From positions 992,001 to 1,056,000 of the forward strand of contig NZ_CP018906.1 in NCBI RefSeq assembly GCF_000785105.2: DNA of 64,000 nucleotides, given 5' to 3'. The position numbers were made by a program, and so were the translations under genes. Positions 25,628 to 34,279 of the stretch are shown here, piece after piece (position 1 is the stretch's first letter; every line of letters starts with the position of its first letter). Under the pieces are notes generated by a model. It made no database searches and was not told where the DNA came from. It was given only the letters and a program-made list of their open reading frames with translations. The stretch comes from Lentilactobacillus curieae (lineage in GTDB: Bacteria > Bacillota > Bacilli > Lactobacillales > Lactobacillaceae).

Positions 25628-26317
25628 ATGAAGAAAATTGGGTTGGTTGGTGGTATGGGACCTGAATCCACACTGGATTACTACAAGCAAATCACCAGAA
25701 AATACGAACAGAAAAAACCACGCAGCTTCCCGCCTTTGGTGATGGATAGTTTGGATGTTTTTGAAATTTTGAAAGACGAAGAGAACGGTGAACGAGATTT
25801 ACTAGTTCAAAAGCTTAATCATAGCGTTCAGAATCTACAAGCTGCGGGAGCCGATTTTGCTGTGCTTACAGCTAACACACCACACATCGTGTTTGATGAA
25901 CTACAAAATGTCTCATCTCTACCCCTGATCAGCATTTTGGACAGTACCGCTCGAGCAATTCAAGCAAGTAAGCAGAAGCGAGTGTTGCTACTTGGAACGG
26001 GAGTGACAATGACGAAGTCGTTCTTTGTGGACAAATTAAGGGAGTACTCAATTGAGGTAGTCGTGCCTAATGCGGCAGAAATAGAACGAATCAGCTCAAT
26101 TATCGCTGATGAATTGGAACTTGGAATCGTTAATCCTGATAGTAAGCAATATCTGATAGCTGTAATTGAAAACTATCGAAGCAGTGGAGTTCAAGGAGTG
26201 ATTCTGGGTTGTACTGAGTTACCATTAGCAATTAGTGCGAGTGATGTGTCTGTTAAAGTATATGATACCGTCAAGATTCACGTTGATGAGATACTAAAGT
26301 ATGCGATGGGCGAGTAG
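25628..26317 (+). CDS. Aspartate/glutamate racemase family protein
   Basis: This 229-residue protein matches the Asp/Glu racemase fold: MKKIGLVGGMGPESTLDYYK at the start and GVILGCTELPLA holding the second catalytic Cys. The first half-site reads LTANTPH. The usual Cys (PCNTAH in aspartate racemase, LCTNTMH in YgeA) is absent. The enzyme may be a one-base racemase, have another specificity, or have lost racemase activity. It is transcribed alone and followed by a repeated-family terminator. Confidence 0.85.
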   Translation: MKKIGLVGGMGPESTLDYYKQITRKYEQKKPRSFPPLVMDSLDVFEILKDEENGERDLLVQKLNHSVQNLQAAGADFAVLTANTPHIVFDELQNVSSLPLISILDSTARAIQASKQKRVLLLGTGVTMTKSFFVDKLREYSIEVVVPNAAEIERISSIIADELELGIVNPDSKQYLIAVIENYRSSGVQGVILGCTELPLAISASDVSVKVYDTVKIHVDEILKYAMGE

Positions 26318-26360
26318 TTACGGTTGGTGACTGCCTGTAGCAAATACTTGGATAAATTAA

Positions 26361-26405
26361 AAAAGCAGCGATAATTTCAATAAAAAGAAATTATCGCTGC
26401 TTTTT
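26361..26405 (+). terminator. Terminator after the racemase gene, repeated hairpin family
   Basis: AAGCAGCGATAATTTC pairs with GAAATTATCGCTGCTT and is followed by TTTTT. The preceding TTGGATAAA and the ATAATTTC/GAAATTAT core are shared with the hairpin at 10349. Confidence 0.9.
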
Positions 26406-26446
26406 CGGTACGCCTGATTTTTATCAGACTTCTGATTTATTTATTT

Positions 26447-26935
26447 TTAATAAGATAAGTTTGCTGGTCTTGAGAAACCAACTACGTGCCACCATGGGGC
26501 GTAAACTTTTTCGACAACAACACCACGGTTTTGAGAATCAATCATCTTACCGTTACCAATGTACATACCAACGTGGTAAATGCTGTGCTTGCTACCACCG
26601 AAGTATACTAGGTCACCCTTTTTGATGTTTGACTTGGTTACATGTTTAGTGTGGTTGTATTGTGCTTGAGCAGTTCTTGGAATCGACTTCTTGATTGACT
26701 TTTTGTAAACATACTTTGTGAAGCCAGAGCAATCAAAACGTGAAGGACCAGTTGCTCCCCATACATAACGGGCGCCAAGATGCTTCTTGGCAGTTTTAAG
26801 AACTGAGTCGTATGAACGGTTTGATGCTGAAGCGCTGTCTGATGACAAGTTAGCTGCACCGAACATGGCTACTAAAGTTGCGATAAAAAGTAATGGTTTA
26901 ACGATTTTTTTGATAAGACTATTGGAAATGATAAT
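26447..26935 (-). CDS. Secreted NlpC/P60 peptidase, apparently with a non-ATG start
   Basis: The NlpC/P60 domain is complete, with the catalytic Cys in RFDCSGFTKYVY, the His in HVGMYIG and the usual ARYVWGATGP start. It cleaves peptidoglycan stem peptides. The first ATG in frame (26866) lies inside the signal peptide. The frame continues upstream without a stop through KKIVKPLLFIATLVAMFG, a clear signal peptide. It reaches an AGGAG site at 26941-26945, but no ATG, GTG, TTG or CTG lies between. ATT at 26935 (5 bases from AGGAG) or ATC at 26932 (8 bases) is the likely start. It follows the GH25 gene by about 17 bases as an operon. Confidence 0.85.
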   Translation of the reverse strand: MIISNSLIKKIVKPLLFIATLVAMFGAANLSSDSASASNRSYDSVLKTAKKHLGARYVWGATGPSRFDCSGFTKYVYKKSIKKSIPRTAQAQYNHTKHVTKSNIKKGDLVYFGGSKHSIYHVGMYIGNGKMIDSQNRGVVVEKVYAPWWHVVGFSRPANLSY

Positions 26936-26952
26936 AAATTCTCCTTTATTGA

Positions 26953-27852
26953 TTACTGAGATACGTAGGCTTTATTTGCTGTGATGAAGTTACCGTTCGT
27001 TAGTTGGAATCTGTAGGCATTGCCATCTGATTTAACAACTGATGAAACTGATAATGTCTTTCCAGCAGTAATTTTTTTAATTCGATTTTTAAAATTCTTG
27101 TCTGAGTATTGGTAGATTGCTTTGCTAGTAGTTACCTTTTTGTTTGCAGGTAAGCTAGTAAAGTAACTTGGCTTTACGTGCTTTTCAGTGGTTGAATACC
27201 AGCTTGCAACGTTACTGTTCAAAGCTTTGTTTAGATCAACGTTTCCGGAAATTCCACTAACGCGACCCTTTGAACTGTACTGCCATAAATCTGATTTAAC
27301 GTTTGGCTTTGCAGAATAGTTAGCAATCCATGAACCGTCAAATTTTGAATAGTTGATTTTGTGAACGTTCACGTAGTTTTGGTATGAGTAGTAAACTAAA
27401 GGCTTGTTAGTCAATGAACGCATTGTTTTGTACCAAGCGTTGACGTAAGCTTGCTCGCTACCCTTACCTTTACGGTGCTCGTTATCTAATACGTAGAAAC
27501 GTGCGTGTTTGTTACTACGTTTATAGAAGTCTTTGGCTTCCTTCTTGGCATCAGCCACGCTACTAAATTCAGCGTAACCATATTGACCGAATGGTACTTT
27601 ATATTTGTATGCGCCTGCTGCATTGACATCTTTCTTTGAATCGATTGAGAAATCAGCATCGCCGGTATCACCGTGTTGAACTCTGATGATTACCATCTTC
27701 AAATCCTTTGAAGCCTTGCTCCAATTAATGCTTCCTTGATATTGAGAAACATCTGCGATTTTAGTTTTACTAGCATAGGCTGTGGTTCCAATCGTAAGTG
27801 CGGCTAAGGCACCCATGAATAGGCCGGCTATTTTCTTATAATTGACTTTCAT
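26953..27852 (-). CDS. Secreted GH25 family lysozyme
   Basis: This 299-residue protein has a signal peptide (MKVNYKKIAGLFMGALAALTIG, cleavage near TAYA-S). The GH25 muramidase domain (about 32-215) shows IADVSQYQGSINW with the catalytic Asp, YVLDNEH with the Asp-x-Glu pair, VYYSYQNYV and DLWQYSS. The C-terminal part (about 225-299) holds SH3-like surface repeats (KKVTTSKAIYQYSDKNF). It hydrolyses the glycan strand and is paired with an NlpC/P60 peptidase, so the operon can cut both glycan and peptide. The start has a GAGGAGG site. Confidence 0.92.
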   Translation of the reverse strand: MKVNYKKIAGLFMGALAALTIGTTAYASKTKIADVSQYQGSINWSKASKDLKMVIIRVQHGDTGDADFSIDSKKDVNAAGAYKYKVPFGQYGYAEFSSVADAKKEAKDFYKRSNKHARFYVLDNEHRKGKGSEQAYVNAWYKTMRSLTNKPLVYYSYQNYVNVHKINYSKFDGSWIANYSAKPNVKSDLWQYSSKGRVSGISGNVDLNKALNSNVASWYSTTEKHVKPSYFTSLPANKKVTTSKAIYQYSDKNFKNRIKKITAGKTLSVSSVVKSDGNAYRFQLTNGNFITANKAYVSQ

Positions 27853-28217
27853 AAATAGTCCTCCTCTAAAAGATACAAGAGCTATTGTATAGGATGAATG
27901 CTACCAAACAATATCAAGGTGGTTTCATAAATGTTAAAAAAGATTTCAGATTTAAAAATAAGCAGCAATTGCCATTGCAATGGGAATATTCTTAGTTGAG
28001 AAAATCAAAATTTTTTAAAAAAATTAACAAATTAACCTAAAACGTCCTTTTCTTAGCCGTAAAATGTCGTAAATGTTTCAAAAATAGTCAACTATGTAAC
28101 ATAGGCACGACACATCGTAATGGAATCGGTGATGGAAAAATGGTGGGGATTATTCCCGTCCGTTAAGGATTTACGTTACAATGAATGAGCATTAATAAAA
28201 TAGAAAGAGTTTGAACG
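27853..28217. other. Divergent intergenic region between the GH25 gene and yfhO
   Basis: This 365-base AT-rich gap has no ORF. Near its left end the minus strand has a TATACAAT -10 box for the GH25 gene (about 27886-27893). Near its right end TACAAT (about 28176-28181) may be the -10 box of yfhO. A 12-base palindrome CCATTGCAATGG lies at 27972-27983. I see nothing else. Confidence 0.4.
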
Positions 28218-30809
28218 ATGTTAACGACAAAAGCAAATGAACGCAGAAATTTTTATATTAAAGCACTAATTATTCCGGTAATTGTACTGACGGCCATGTT
28301 TTTAATCCTTAGAATTAGTCCGTTTGGTCCCCGAAACTTCTTAATTAGTGACCTTTCTACGCAATACTTACAGTTTTTTACGGAGCTTCGCCGCCAACTT
28401 CTCCATTTAAACTTTTCTAGCTACTCGTTTCTAATCTCAATTGGAGACAGTGTGGTACCAATCTATTCCTATTACTTACTAAGTCCACTTAATTTGATAA
28501 TTGTGTTCTTTAAAAATGCTCAGCTACCGATTGCAATCGACTTAATTATTTGGTTGAAGCTTATCTTGGCAAACATCACGATGAGTACATATTTAGCTAA
28601 GAAGTATCAAAAGTATGATGTGATGGCAATTGGGGCTGGGGTCGCATATGGCCTCTGTGGATTCGTTGCTATGTATTTCTATGATTTGATGTGGCTGGAT
28701 GCATTAATTATGTTGCCGATCGTTATCATGGGACTGGAGCGGTTATTCTACCAAGATAGAGTTTGGCTCTACGTCTTTTCGTTAGCGTACACAATCATTA
28801 CTAACTACTATATGGGTTATATTCTGTGTATTTTTAGTGTTCTATATTATGTTTACTTGCTTCTATTAAATCAGCCAAACAAACTTTCCTTGAAGCCTTA
28901 TATCAAACAACAAGGGCGGCAAACAGCAAAGTTCCTTTGGTATTCATTTTTGGTGGGGGGACTTTCTGCTCTGGTATTAGTTCCTACTGGTATCGCAATG
29001 ATTTCCACTGGGAAAAGTGATTTGGCGTTAAAAAATTTCTTCTTAAAGGGAAGTTTCGGACTTAGTTCATTGGTTAACCTGGGGGTTGGAGCTAACAACT
29101 TTACTGGCCGACTAGTCCATGATCCGAGTTTCTTTAGCGGCACTGTGTTTATTATTGCTGCAATTTGTTACTTCTTTTCAACTAAGATCAATCAGCGTAG
29201 TAAGCAAGCTGCTGGATTTGTTTTGGGAGCAGTGTTTTTGGGGATGTGGCTCAGACCACTAAACACGGTATGGCATATGTTCCAGAAGCCGGCTGGTTTT
29301 CCATTCAGAATGGTATTTGTTCTAAGTTTTTTAGTGATTATGCTGGGCTTTGAAGCTTATACCAAAGGTGTGTTTAAAGACCGCCAGCTGATTGTAAGAA
29401 CTACAGCTGGAGTAGCTGTTGCACTAACGGTTGGCTATATTTTTGCAAATATTTTTGGTAAAAAAATGCAGCCATTTAAATTTACGATTCCCCAATTGTC
29501 CGTTAGTAACTGGTTTTTACTACTGGGAATTGGGTTCTTAGCCCTAACGGCGTTTTTGATGATTGGAACAACAGTTAATTCTGATGTTAAAAAACACTAC
29601 CTAGTATTAACTATTATGGTAGAAATGGTTCTGAACTTTTTAATTGCAACTGGTGGAGCTCCATTTACCAGCCAACGAGAGTATGCCAAAGCATATAATC
29701 GCAGCGAAAAGGTAATGGCAGCCGTTAATTCCGATGATTTAGATCACGGGAGAGCTTACAGATCAGTAGTTATTAATCATCCAATGAAAGAATTATATGC
29801 AGAACCCTACTATGGATATAATGATGCCTTGATTTTTCAAAATCGTGGGATTAGCTCATACAGTTCAACGTTGAATTCGCATACCCATCATGTACTTGCG
29901 AGTTTAGGCTTCTCAACTAGAAATATTCGGCGAATCGATATGCTTGGGGGGACAGCGGTCTCTAATCACTTACTGGGAATTCGCAACCAAGTTGTGATTG
30001 GCAAACATCGAGTTAAGGTTCATAAAAACCCACAGGTCGCCCCAATTGGTTTCATGGTTAACGACGGTGTTCAGAATTTGACCTTCGAAAAAAATATGAT
30101 TTTCAATAACTTAAACCGTCTAGTTCAGACAGAGGCAGGTAATAACAAACAGTACTTTAAAGCTCCTCAAATTATGGCAACTAAAAGCAACTATCGACGA
30201 GGAACGTACAACTATACACTAAAAATCAAGTCGCAGGTAACAGGTCCACAGTATCTTTACATTCCTAGTAAACGACTATATGGGGTAACGGTTTCCGTTA
30301 ATGGCAGGAAGTTATCATCAATTTATAGTGGTTTAGGGACAGAAGTCTTACCGCTTGGAACCAAGAAGATGAATCAGCCGTTTGTTGTGAGAGTGACATC
30401 AACGTACGAACTTGCTGGATTAGCTAGTGATTTTTCTGGCATGAATGGTAATGCCTTTAAGCGGGATGTGCTAGAGAACCCTACCAGTACTTTTGAATTT
30501 GATGAACCAGAAAAGTTAAATTACCAAGGTAGTAATTTTAAAGGTAACGTCAACGTAATCAAGGATCACCAAACATTATTGTTAAGTATGCCGTTTGATA
30601 AGGGATGGCACGTTACTGTAAACGACAAGCCGCACCAGATATTAAAAGTGGCCGATGGGTTGATGGGGATTAAGTTAACTCCGGGGGAGAAACAGCTACA
30701 TTTCAGATATGAAGCGGCTGGACTAGGCTTAGGACGCCTATTGACAGGGATTGCTGTGGTCCTAATGTTGATTACAGCTGGAGTTCGCATTAAAAAGCGT
30801 AAAATGTAA
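28218..30809 (+). CDS. YfhO family membrane protein
   Basis: This 863-residue polytopic protein has many hydrophobic segments in its first 470 residues, a long extracytoplasmic part (about 480-830) and one last membrane segment before KKRKM. The N-terminal pattern with ISPFGPRNFLISDLSTQYLQF and YDLMWLDALIMLPIV is typical of YfhO, a GT-C-like family linked to glycosylation of lipoteichoic acid or surface polymers. The sugar and acceptor are unknown here. It is transcribed alone and followed by a terminator. Confidence 0.9.
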   Translation: MLTTKANERRNFYIKALIIPVIVLTAMFLILRISPFGPRNFLISDLSTQYLQFFTELRRQLLHLNFSSYSFLISIGDSVVPIYSYYLLSPLNLIIVFFKNAQLPIAIDLIIWLKLILANITMSTYLAKKYQKYDVMAIGAGVAYGLCGFVAMYFYDLMWLDALIMLPIVIMGLERLFYQDRVWLYVFSLAYTIITNYYMGYILCIFSVLYYVYLLLLNQPNKLSLKPYIKQQGRQTAKFLWYSFLVGGLSALVLVPTGIAMISTGKSDLALKNFFLKGSFGLSSLVNLGVGANNFTGRLVHDPSFFSGTVFIIAAICYFFSTKINQRSKQAAGFVLGAVFLGMWLRPLNTVWHMFQKPAGFPFRMVFVLSFLVIMLGFEAYTKGVFKDRQLIVRTTAGVAVALTVGYIFANIFGKKMQPFKFTIPQLSVSNWFLLLGIGFLALTAFLMIGTTVNSDVKKHYLVLTIMVEMVLNFLIATGGAPFTSQREYAKAYNRSEKVMAAVNSDDLDHGRAYRSVVINHPMKELYAEPYYGYNDALIFQNRGISSYSSTLNSHTHHVLASLGFSTRNIRRIDMLGGTAVSNHLLGIRNQVVIGKHRVKVHKNPQVAPIGFMVNDGVQNLTFEKNMIFNNLNRLVQTEAGNNKQYFKAPQIMATKSNYRRGTYNYTLKIKSQVTGPQYLYIPSKRLYGVTVSVNGRKLSSIYSGLGTEVLPLGTKKMNQPFVVRVTSTYELAGLASDFSGMNGNAFKRDVLENPTSTFEFDEPEKLNYQGSNFKGNVNVIKDHQTLLLSMPFDKGWHVTVNDKPHQILKVADGLMGIKLTPGEKQLHFRYEAAGLGLGRLLTGIAVVLMLITAGVRIKKRKM

Positions 30810-30838
30810 ATCAATTTCAAATGTTAATAAAAGTCGTT

Positions 30839-30880
30839 AAGCCTGTGTAAAGGATAAAAGCCTATTACACAGGCTTTTTA
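30839..30880 (+). terminator. Terminator of yfhO
   Basis: AAGCCTGTGTAA and TTACACAGGCTT form the stem, followed by a T-run. Confidence 0.85.
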
Positions 30881-30921
30881 AATCTTATTCGAAAAAAATT
30901 TACATTTTTGCCACTTTTTAC

Positions 30922-30950
30922 TTGTGAAAATTATTTTCAAATTATATAAT
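30922..30950 (+). promoter_or_regulatory. gnd promoter
   Basis: TTGTGA (30922-30927) and TATAAT (30945-30950) are 17 bp apart. TGAAAA-TTA-TTTTCA forms an inverted repeat at the -35 box that resembles only half of a Rex site. Confidence 0.7.
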
Positions 30951-31001
30951 GTCCTTGTAAGTATTAAAGAAGATGTTTTTAAGGACAAGGAGACAGAGAA
31001 T

Positions 31002-31904
31002 ATGCAAATTGGTATGATTGGTTTAGGAAAAATGGGTCTTAACCTAGTTAAGAACATGATTCGTAACGGAAATGAAGTTGTTGCTTTTGATTTGAACGCT
31101 GATAACGTTAAACTTGCCGAAGAAGCAGGTGCAATCGCTGCTACAAGTAACGAAGACCTTGTAAGCAAGTTACAAGCTCCAAAGACTGTTTGGATCATGG
31201 TTCCAGCCGGCAAGCCAACCGACTCAACTGTTGAAGAATTAGTTGGCCTTCTTTCAGAAGGTGACTACCTAATTGATGGTGGTAACTCATTCTACGAAGA
31301 TTCACTACGTCACAGCAAGATTGCTGCAGAACAAGGAATTAACTTCTTTGACTGTGGTACTTCAGGTGGTAAAGATGGTGCCCTTAACGGTGGTAACTTT
31401 ATGATTGGTGGACCAAGTAAGGAAGCATTTGAACATTTAGTACCATTGTTTGAAGGTATTTCTGAAAAAGACGGTTACCTTTACACTGGTGAACCAGGTT
31501 CTGGTCACTACTTGAAGATGGTTCATAATGGTATCGAATACGGTATGATGGAAGCTATCGGTGAAGGTTACGATGTTCTTCACAACAGTCAATTTGAATA
31601 CGATAACGAAGCAGTTGCTAAAGTTTGGTCACACGGTTCAGTTATCCGTGGATGGCTAATGGAACTTGCTGAAGAAGCCTTTGCTAAGGATGCTAACCTA
31701 GATAACATTGCTGGTGTTATGCACTCATCTGGTGAAGGTAAGTGGACTATCCAAGAAGCACTTAAGCTTGGTGTTCCAGTTCCCGTTATTGCTAACTCAC
31801 TATTTGTCCGTAATTACTCAGAAGCAGACGATACCTTTACTGGTAAGGTTGTTTCATCATTGCGTAATGGTTTTGGTGGCCACGCAATGGACATGAAGAA
31901 GTAA
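31002..31904 (+). CDS. gnd: 6-phosphogluconate dehydrogenase, decarboxylating (short type)
   Basis: This 300-residue enzyme oxidises 6-phosphogluconate to ribulose 5-phosphate and CO2. It has the Rossmann motif MIGLGKMGLNLVKNM, DGGNSFYEDS, and CGTSGGKDGALNGGNFMIGG with the catalytic region, then the conserved Lys in GHYLKMVHNGIEYGM. It belongs to the short (about 300 residue) class rather than the 470-residue class. The ATG at 31002 has an AAGGAGA site, and the Rossmann motif begins at once. Codon bias indicates high expression. In a heterofermenter it feeds the phosphoketolase pathway from glucose. Confidence 0.95.
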   Translation: MQIGMIGLGKMGLNLVKNMIRNGNEVVAFDLNADNVKLAEEAGAIAATSNEDLVSKLQAPKTVWIMVPAGKPTDSTVEELVGLLSEGDYLIDGGNSFYEDSLRHSKIAAEQGINFFDCGTSGGKDGALNGGNFMIGGPSKEAFEHLVPLFEGISEKDGYLYTGEPGSGHYLKMVHNGIEYGMMEAIGEGYDVLHNSQFEYDNEAVAKVWSHGSVIRGWLMELAEEAFAKDANLDNIAGVMHSSGEGKWTIQEALKLGVPVPVIANSLFVRNYSEADDTFTGKVVSSLRNGFGGHAMDMKK

Positions 31905-31920
31905 TTTAAATTAATTCAAA

Positions 31921-31950
31921 AAAGATTAGGCGAATGCCTAATCTTTTTTT
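31921..31950 (+). terminator. Terminator of gnd
   Basis: AAAGATTAGGC and GCCTAATCTTT pair around GAAT and are followed by a T-run. Confidence 0.9.
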
Positions 31951-31959
31951 GTGTCTGAA

Positions 31960-32212
31960 CTAATTTGGGGAGCTTACTGATTCTCTAATTACAAGTTCAG
32001 GCTTAAACTCTTGATAGTCATTAGCAACAGAAAAATCTCCGCTGAGTAGCTTCTCTAAAGATTCTAACGAAGTTAAAACTAATTGCGGTTTGGAAACCTA
32101 GATTCCCTGTTTGGTGATTTCTAACACTGTATCGTTACCCCGTCAGGCGTTTCGAACACCAGTGTTGGGTAATTTTGCAATGTAAACTATTGGTTTCTTT
32201 CCAACACAGTGT
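31960..32212 (-). pseudogene. Decayed LacI family regulator (C-terminal remnant)
   Basis: On the minus strand one frame reads GKKPIVYIAKLPNTGVRNA, stop, RGNDTVLEITKQGI, stop, VSKPQLVLTSLESLEKLL..., and ends ELVIRESVSSPN with a TAG at 31960-31962. The ending ELVIRESV is the usual C-terminus of LacI/GalR regulators, and the GKKPIVYIA segment resembles their core strand. Two in-frame stops and the missing N-terminal half show it is dead, and an internal deletion is likely. The start of the remnant is not sharp. Confidence 0.7.
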
Positions 32213-32262
32213 TTGAGGTGTACTCTGTGAGAGATACATATAACATATTTGGAGGAATCGCT

Positions 32263-32907
32263 TTGAATCGTCAAGAGCTTAAAGAAGATGCTAGATCGCT
32301 ATTGAACCAACATTACAGCTATTATTTTATTATGATATTGCCATTGATCATTGTAATGATTTTTAATGGATTACTGAGTAATGGTGATCATGAAACTGCG
32401 TCACTTTTTGTATCAACTATACTTGATTTACTGGAATACAGTTTGCTGTATACCTTCATCGACATTGCCCGTAACCAAGATGACTTTAAAAAACCAATTG
32501 TTAAAGCGTTTGTTGTGTTTAGCAATGGCTACCTATTTTTAGGAACTTTGCTCATGAATATTTTAACTAGTATTATGTGCTTTCTGTGGGGAATCCTCTT
32601 AGTAATTCCCGGATTTGTCAAAGCTTATTCGTATTCGCAAGCCTTATTTATTTACCGAGATTCGGTTGCTGAAGATGCGCCAATGGGATATATTGAGGCA
32701 ATTACTGAGAGTAGACGATTGATGGATGGACACAAGCTGGAGTTGTTCATTTTAGACCTGTCATTCATTGGCTGGGCTCTAGCTGTTCTTGTCACATTGG
32801 GAATTGCTAGTATTTGGGTTATCCCATACTATCACCAAACTAAGGCTCAGTTTTATAAAGGCTTAACTGATGAGGACGATCGGTTGAACGGAAATCCAAT
32901 AATCTAA
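32263..32907 (+). CDS. DUF975 family membrane protein
   Basis: This 214-residue protein begins LNRQELKEDARSLLNQHYSYYF, the typical N-terminus of DUF975 proteins. Several hydrophobic segments follow, with the conserved GxxLVIPGxVKAYSYSQA and a second-half segment ending in IPYYHQTKAQFY. The family is widespread in Firmicutes and has no known function. I placed the start at TTG 32263, seven bases after GGAGG; an upstream in-frame start would skip this site and add residues foreign to the family. Confidence 0.85.
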   Translation: MNRQELKEDARSLLNQHYSYYFIMILPLIIVMIFNGLLSNGDHETASLFVSTILDLLEYSLLYTFIDIARNQDDFKKPIVKAFVVFSNGYLFLGTLLMNILTSIMCFLWGILLVIPGFVKAYSYSQALFIYRDSVAEDAPMGYIEAITESRRLMDGHKLELFILDLSFIGWALAVLVTLGIASIWVIPYYHQTKAQFYKGLTDEDDRLNGNPII

Positions 32908-32971
32908 TGAAAAAAATTGTAACCACTTGAAAATGGCTTTGCCTTTTTGGGTGGTTTGCGTTTTAATTGAT

Positions 32972-32986
32972 ATGTAAGCGTTATCA
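32972..32986 (+). promoter_or_regulatory. cre site before the alcohol dehydrogenase gene
   Basis: ATGTAAGCGTTATCA matches the full cre consensus and lies 22 bases before the start codon, in the ribosome binding region, fitting a roadblock type of repression. Confidence 0.7.
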
Positions 32987-33008
32987 AAAAAATCGAGGAG
33001 ATGCTAAC

Positions 33009-34130
33009 ATGAAAATTAAAGCAGCAGTGGTTAATGAAAAAGGGGCACCGTTTGAAATTAAGGATGATGTGGAATTAGCTGAACTACAGCCGGACGATCT
33101 TCAAGTTCACATGGTTGCTAGTGGAATCTGCCATTCTGACGAAGCTTTGAAAAAAGGGGACGCTGTCATTGGCTACCCAATAATTCTTGGCCATGAAGGC
33201 TCAGGAATTGTTGAAAAAGTTGGCTCAGAAGTTAAGGGCTTTGAACCTGGGGATCACGTTGTTCTTTCATTTTACGGATGCGGAAATTGTGTTAACTGTT
33301 TGCGTGGAGTTCCTACTCAGTGTCTGAACTACGCTGCAAATAATCTATCAGGAGTTCGTCCTGACGGGAGCGCCCACTTTAAGGAAAATGGCAAGGACGT
33401 TGCTGACATGTTTGACCAATCTTCATTTACAACTACAACGGTTGTTCGTGAAAGAAATGCCGTTAAAGTACCAAAAGATTTAGACTTAAGAATGCTTGGA
33501 CCTCTTGGATGCGGATATGTTACTGGTAGCGGAACTGTCCTTAATACGCTTAAACCAAAACCAGGCCAAACAATTGCTGTATTTGGTACTGGAGCGGTTG
33601 GTTTAGCGGCAATGATGGCTGGCCGAATCAGTGGCTGTACCACAGTTATTGCTGTTGATATTGTTGATTCACGATTAGAATTAGCCAAAGAGCTTGGGGC
33701 AACAGATGCAATCAACAGCAAAGGTGTAGATGTTGTTGAAAAAATCAAAGAACTCACTGGTGGCATAGGGGTAGACTTTGCTGTTGATACTACTGGAGTG
33801 ACTTCTGTAATGGAGTCATCAATCAAGGCACTAGCTCAAGGAGGAACAACGGCGACGATTGCGGTAACTCCTAACCATATTGATTTGGATACATGGAATG
33901 ACCTTTGTGTTGATGACAGGAAGATTGTTGGCGTCAATATGGGTGACTCAATTCCTCAAATCGACATTCCAAGATTAATTAAGTTCTATCAAATGGGAAT
34001 GTTTGATTTTGACAAGACTGAAAAGTTCTATAAATTTAGCGAAATTAACGAAGCTAATGCGGATTCAATCAGCGGAAAAACAATTAAACCGGTGCTGGTA
34101 ATCGATGAGGATTATCAACCGGGGAAATAA
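33009..34130 (+). CDS. Zinc-dependent NAD(P) alcohol dehydrogenase
   Basis: This 373-residue medium-chain dehydrogenase has catalytic zinc ligands in GICHSDE and GHEGSG and structural zinc Cys residues in YGCGNCVNCLRGVPTQC. The Rossmann motif is VFGTGAVGLAAMMAG. It is closest to aryl/benzyl alcohol dehydrogenase-like proteins, and the physiological substrate is unknown. I chose the ATG at 33009, which follows GAGGAG. A cre site just upstream indicates carbon catabolite control. Confidence 0.9.
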   Translation: MKIKAAVVNEKGAPFEIKDDVELAELQPDDLQVHMVASGICHSDEALKKGDAVIGYPIILGHEGSGIVEKVGSEVKGFEPGDHVVLSFYGCGNCVNCLRGVPTQCLNYAANNLSGVRPDGSAHFKENGKDVADMFDQSSFTTTTVVRERNAVKVPKDLDLRMLGPLGCGYVTGSGTVLNTLKPKPGQTIAVFGTGAVGLAAMMAGRISGCTTVIAVDIVDSRLELAKELGATDAINSKGVDVVEKIKELTGGIGVDFAVDTTGVTSVMESSIKALAQGGTTATIAVTPNHIDLDTWNDLCVDDRKIVGVNMGDSIPQIDIPRLIKFYQMGMFDFDKTEKFYKFSEINEANADSISGKTIKPVLVIDEDYQPGK

Positions 34131-34136
34131 TAAAAA

Positions 34137-34179
34137 CGGACTCTAGGGTTATTTTTCTGAAACCTTAGAGCCTTTTTTT
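34137..34179 (+). terminator. Terminator of the alcohol dehydrogenase gene
   Basis: GGACTCTAGGGTT pairs with AAACCTTAGAGCC around ATTTTTCTG and is followed by a T-run. Confidence 0.85.
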
Positions 34180-34279
34180 GTTTGTGCTTATACAGGTATT
34201 AGCTTGAGTAATTTTATAAAAAGAATAGAATATATTTGAAATACTAATATGTTAGTGATTTATTCTGGGGGGATAATCT

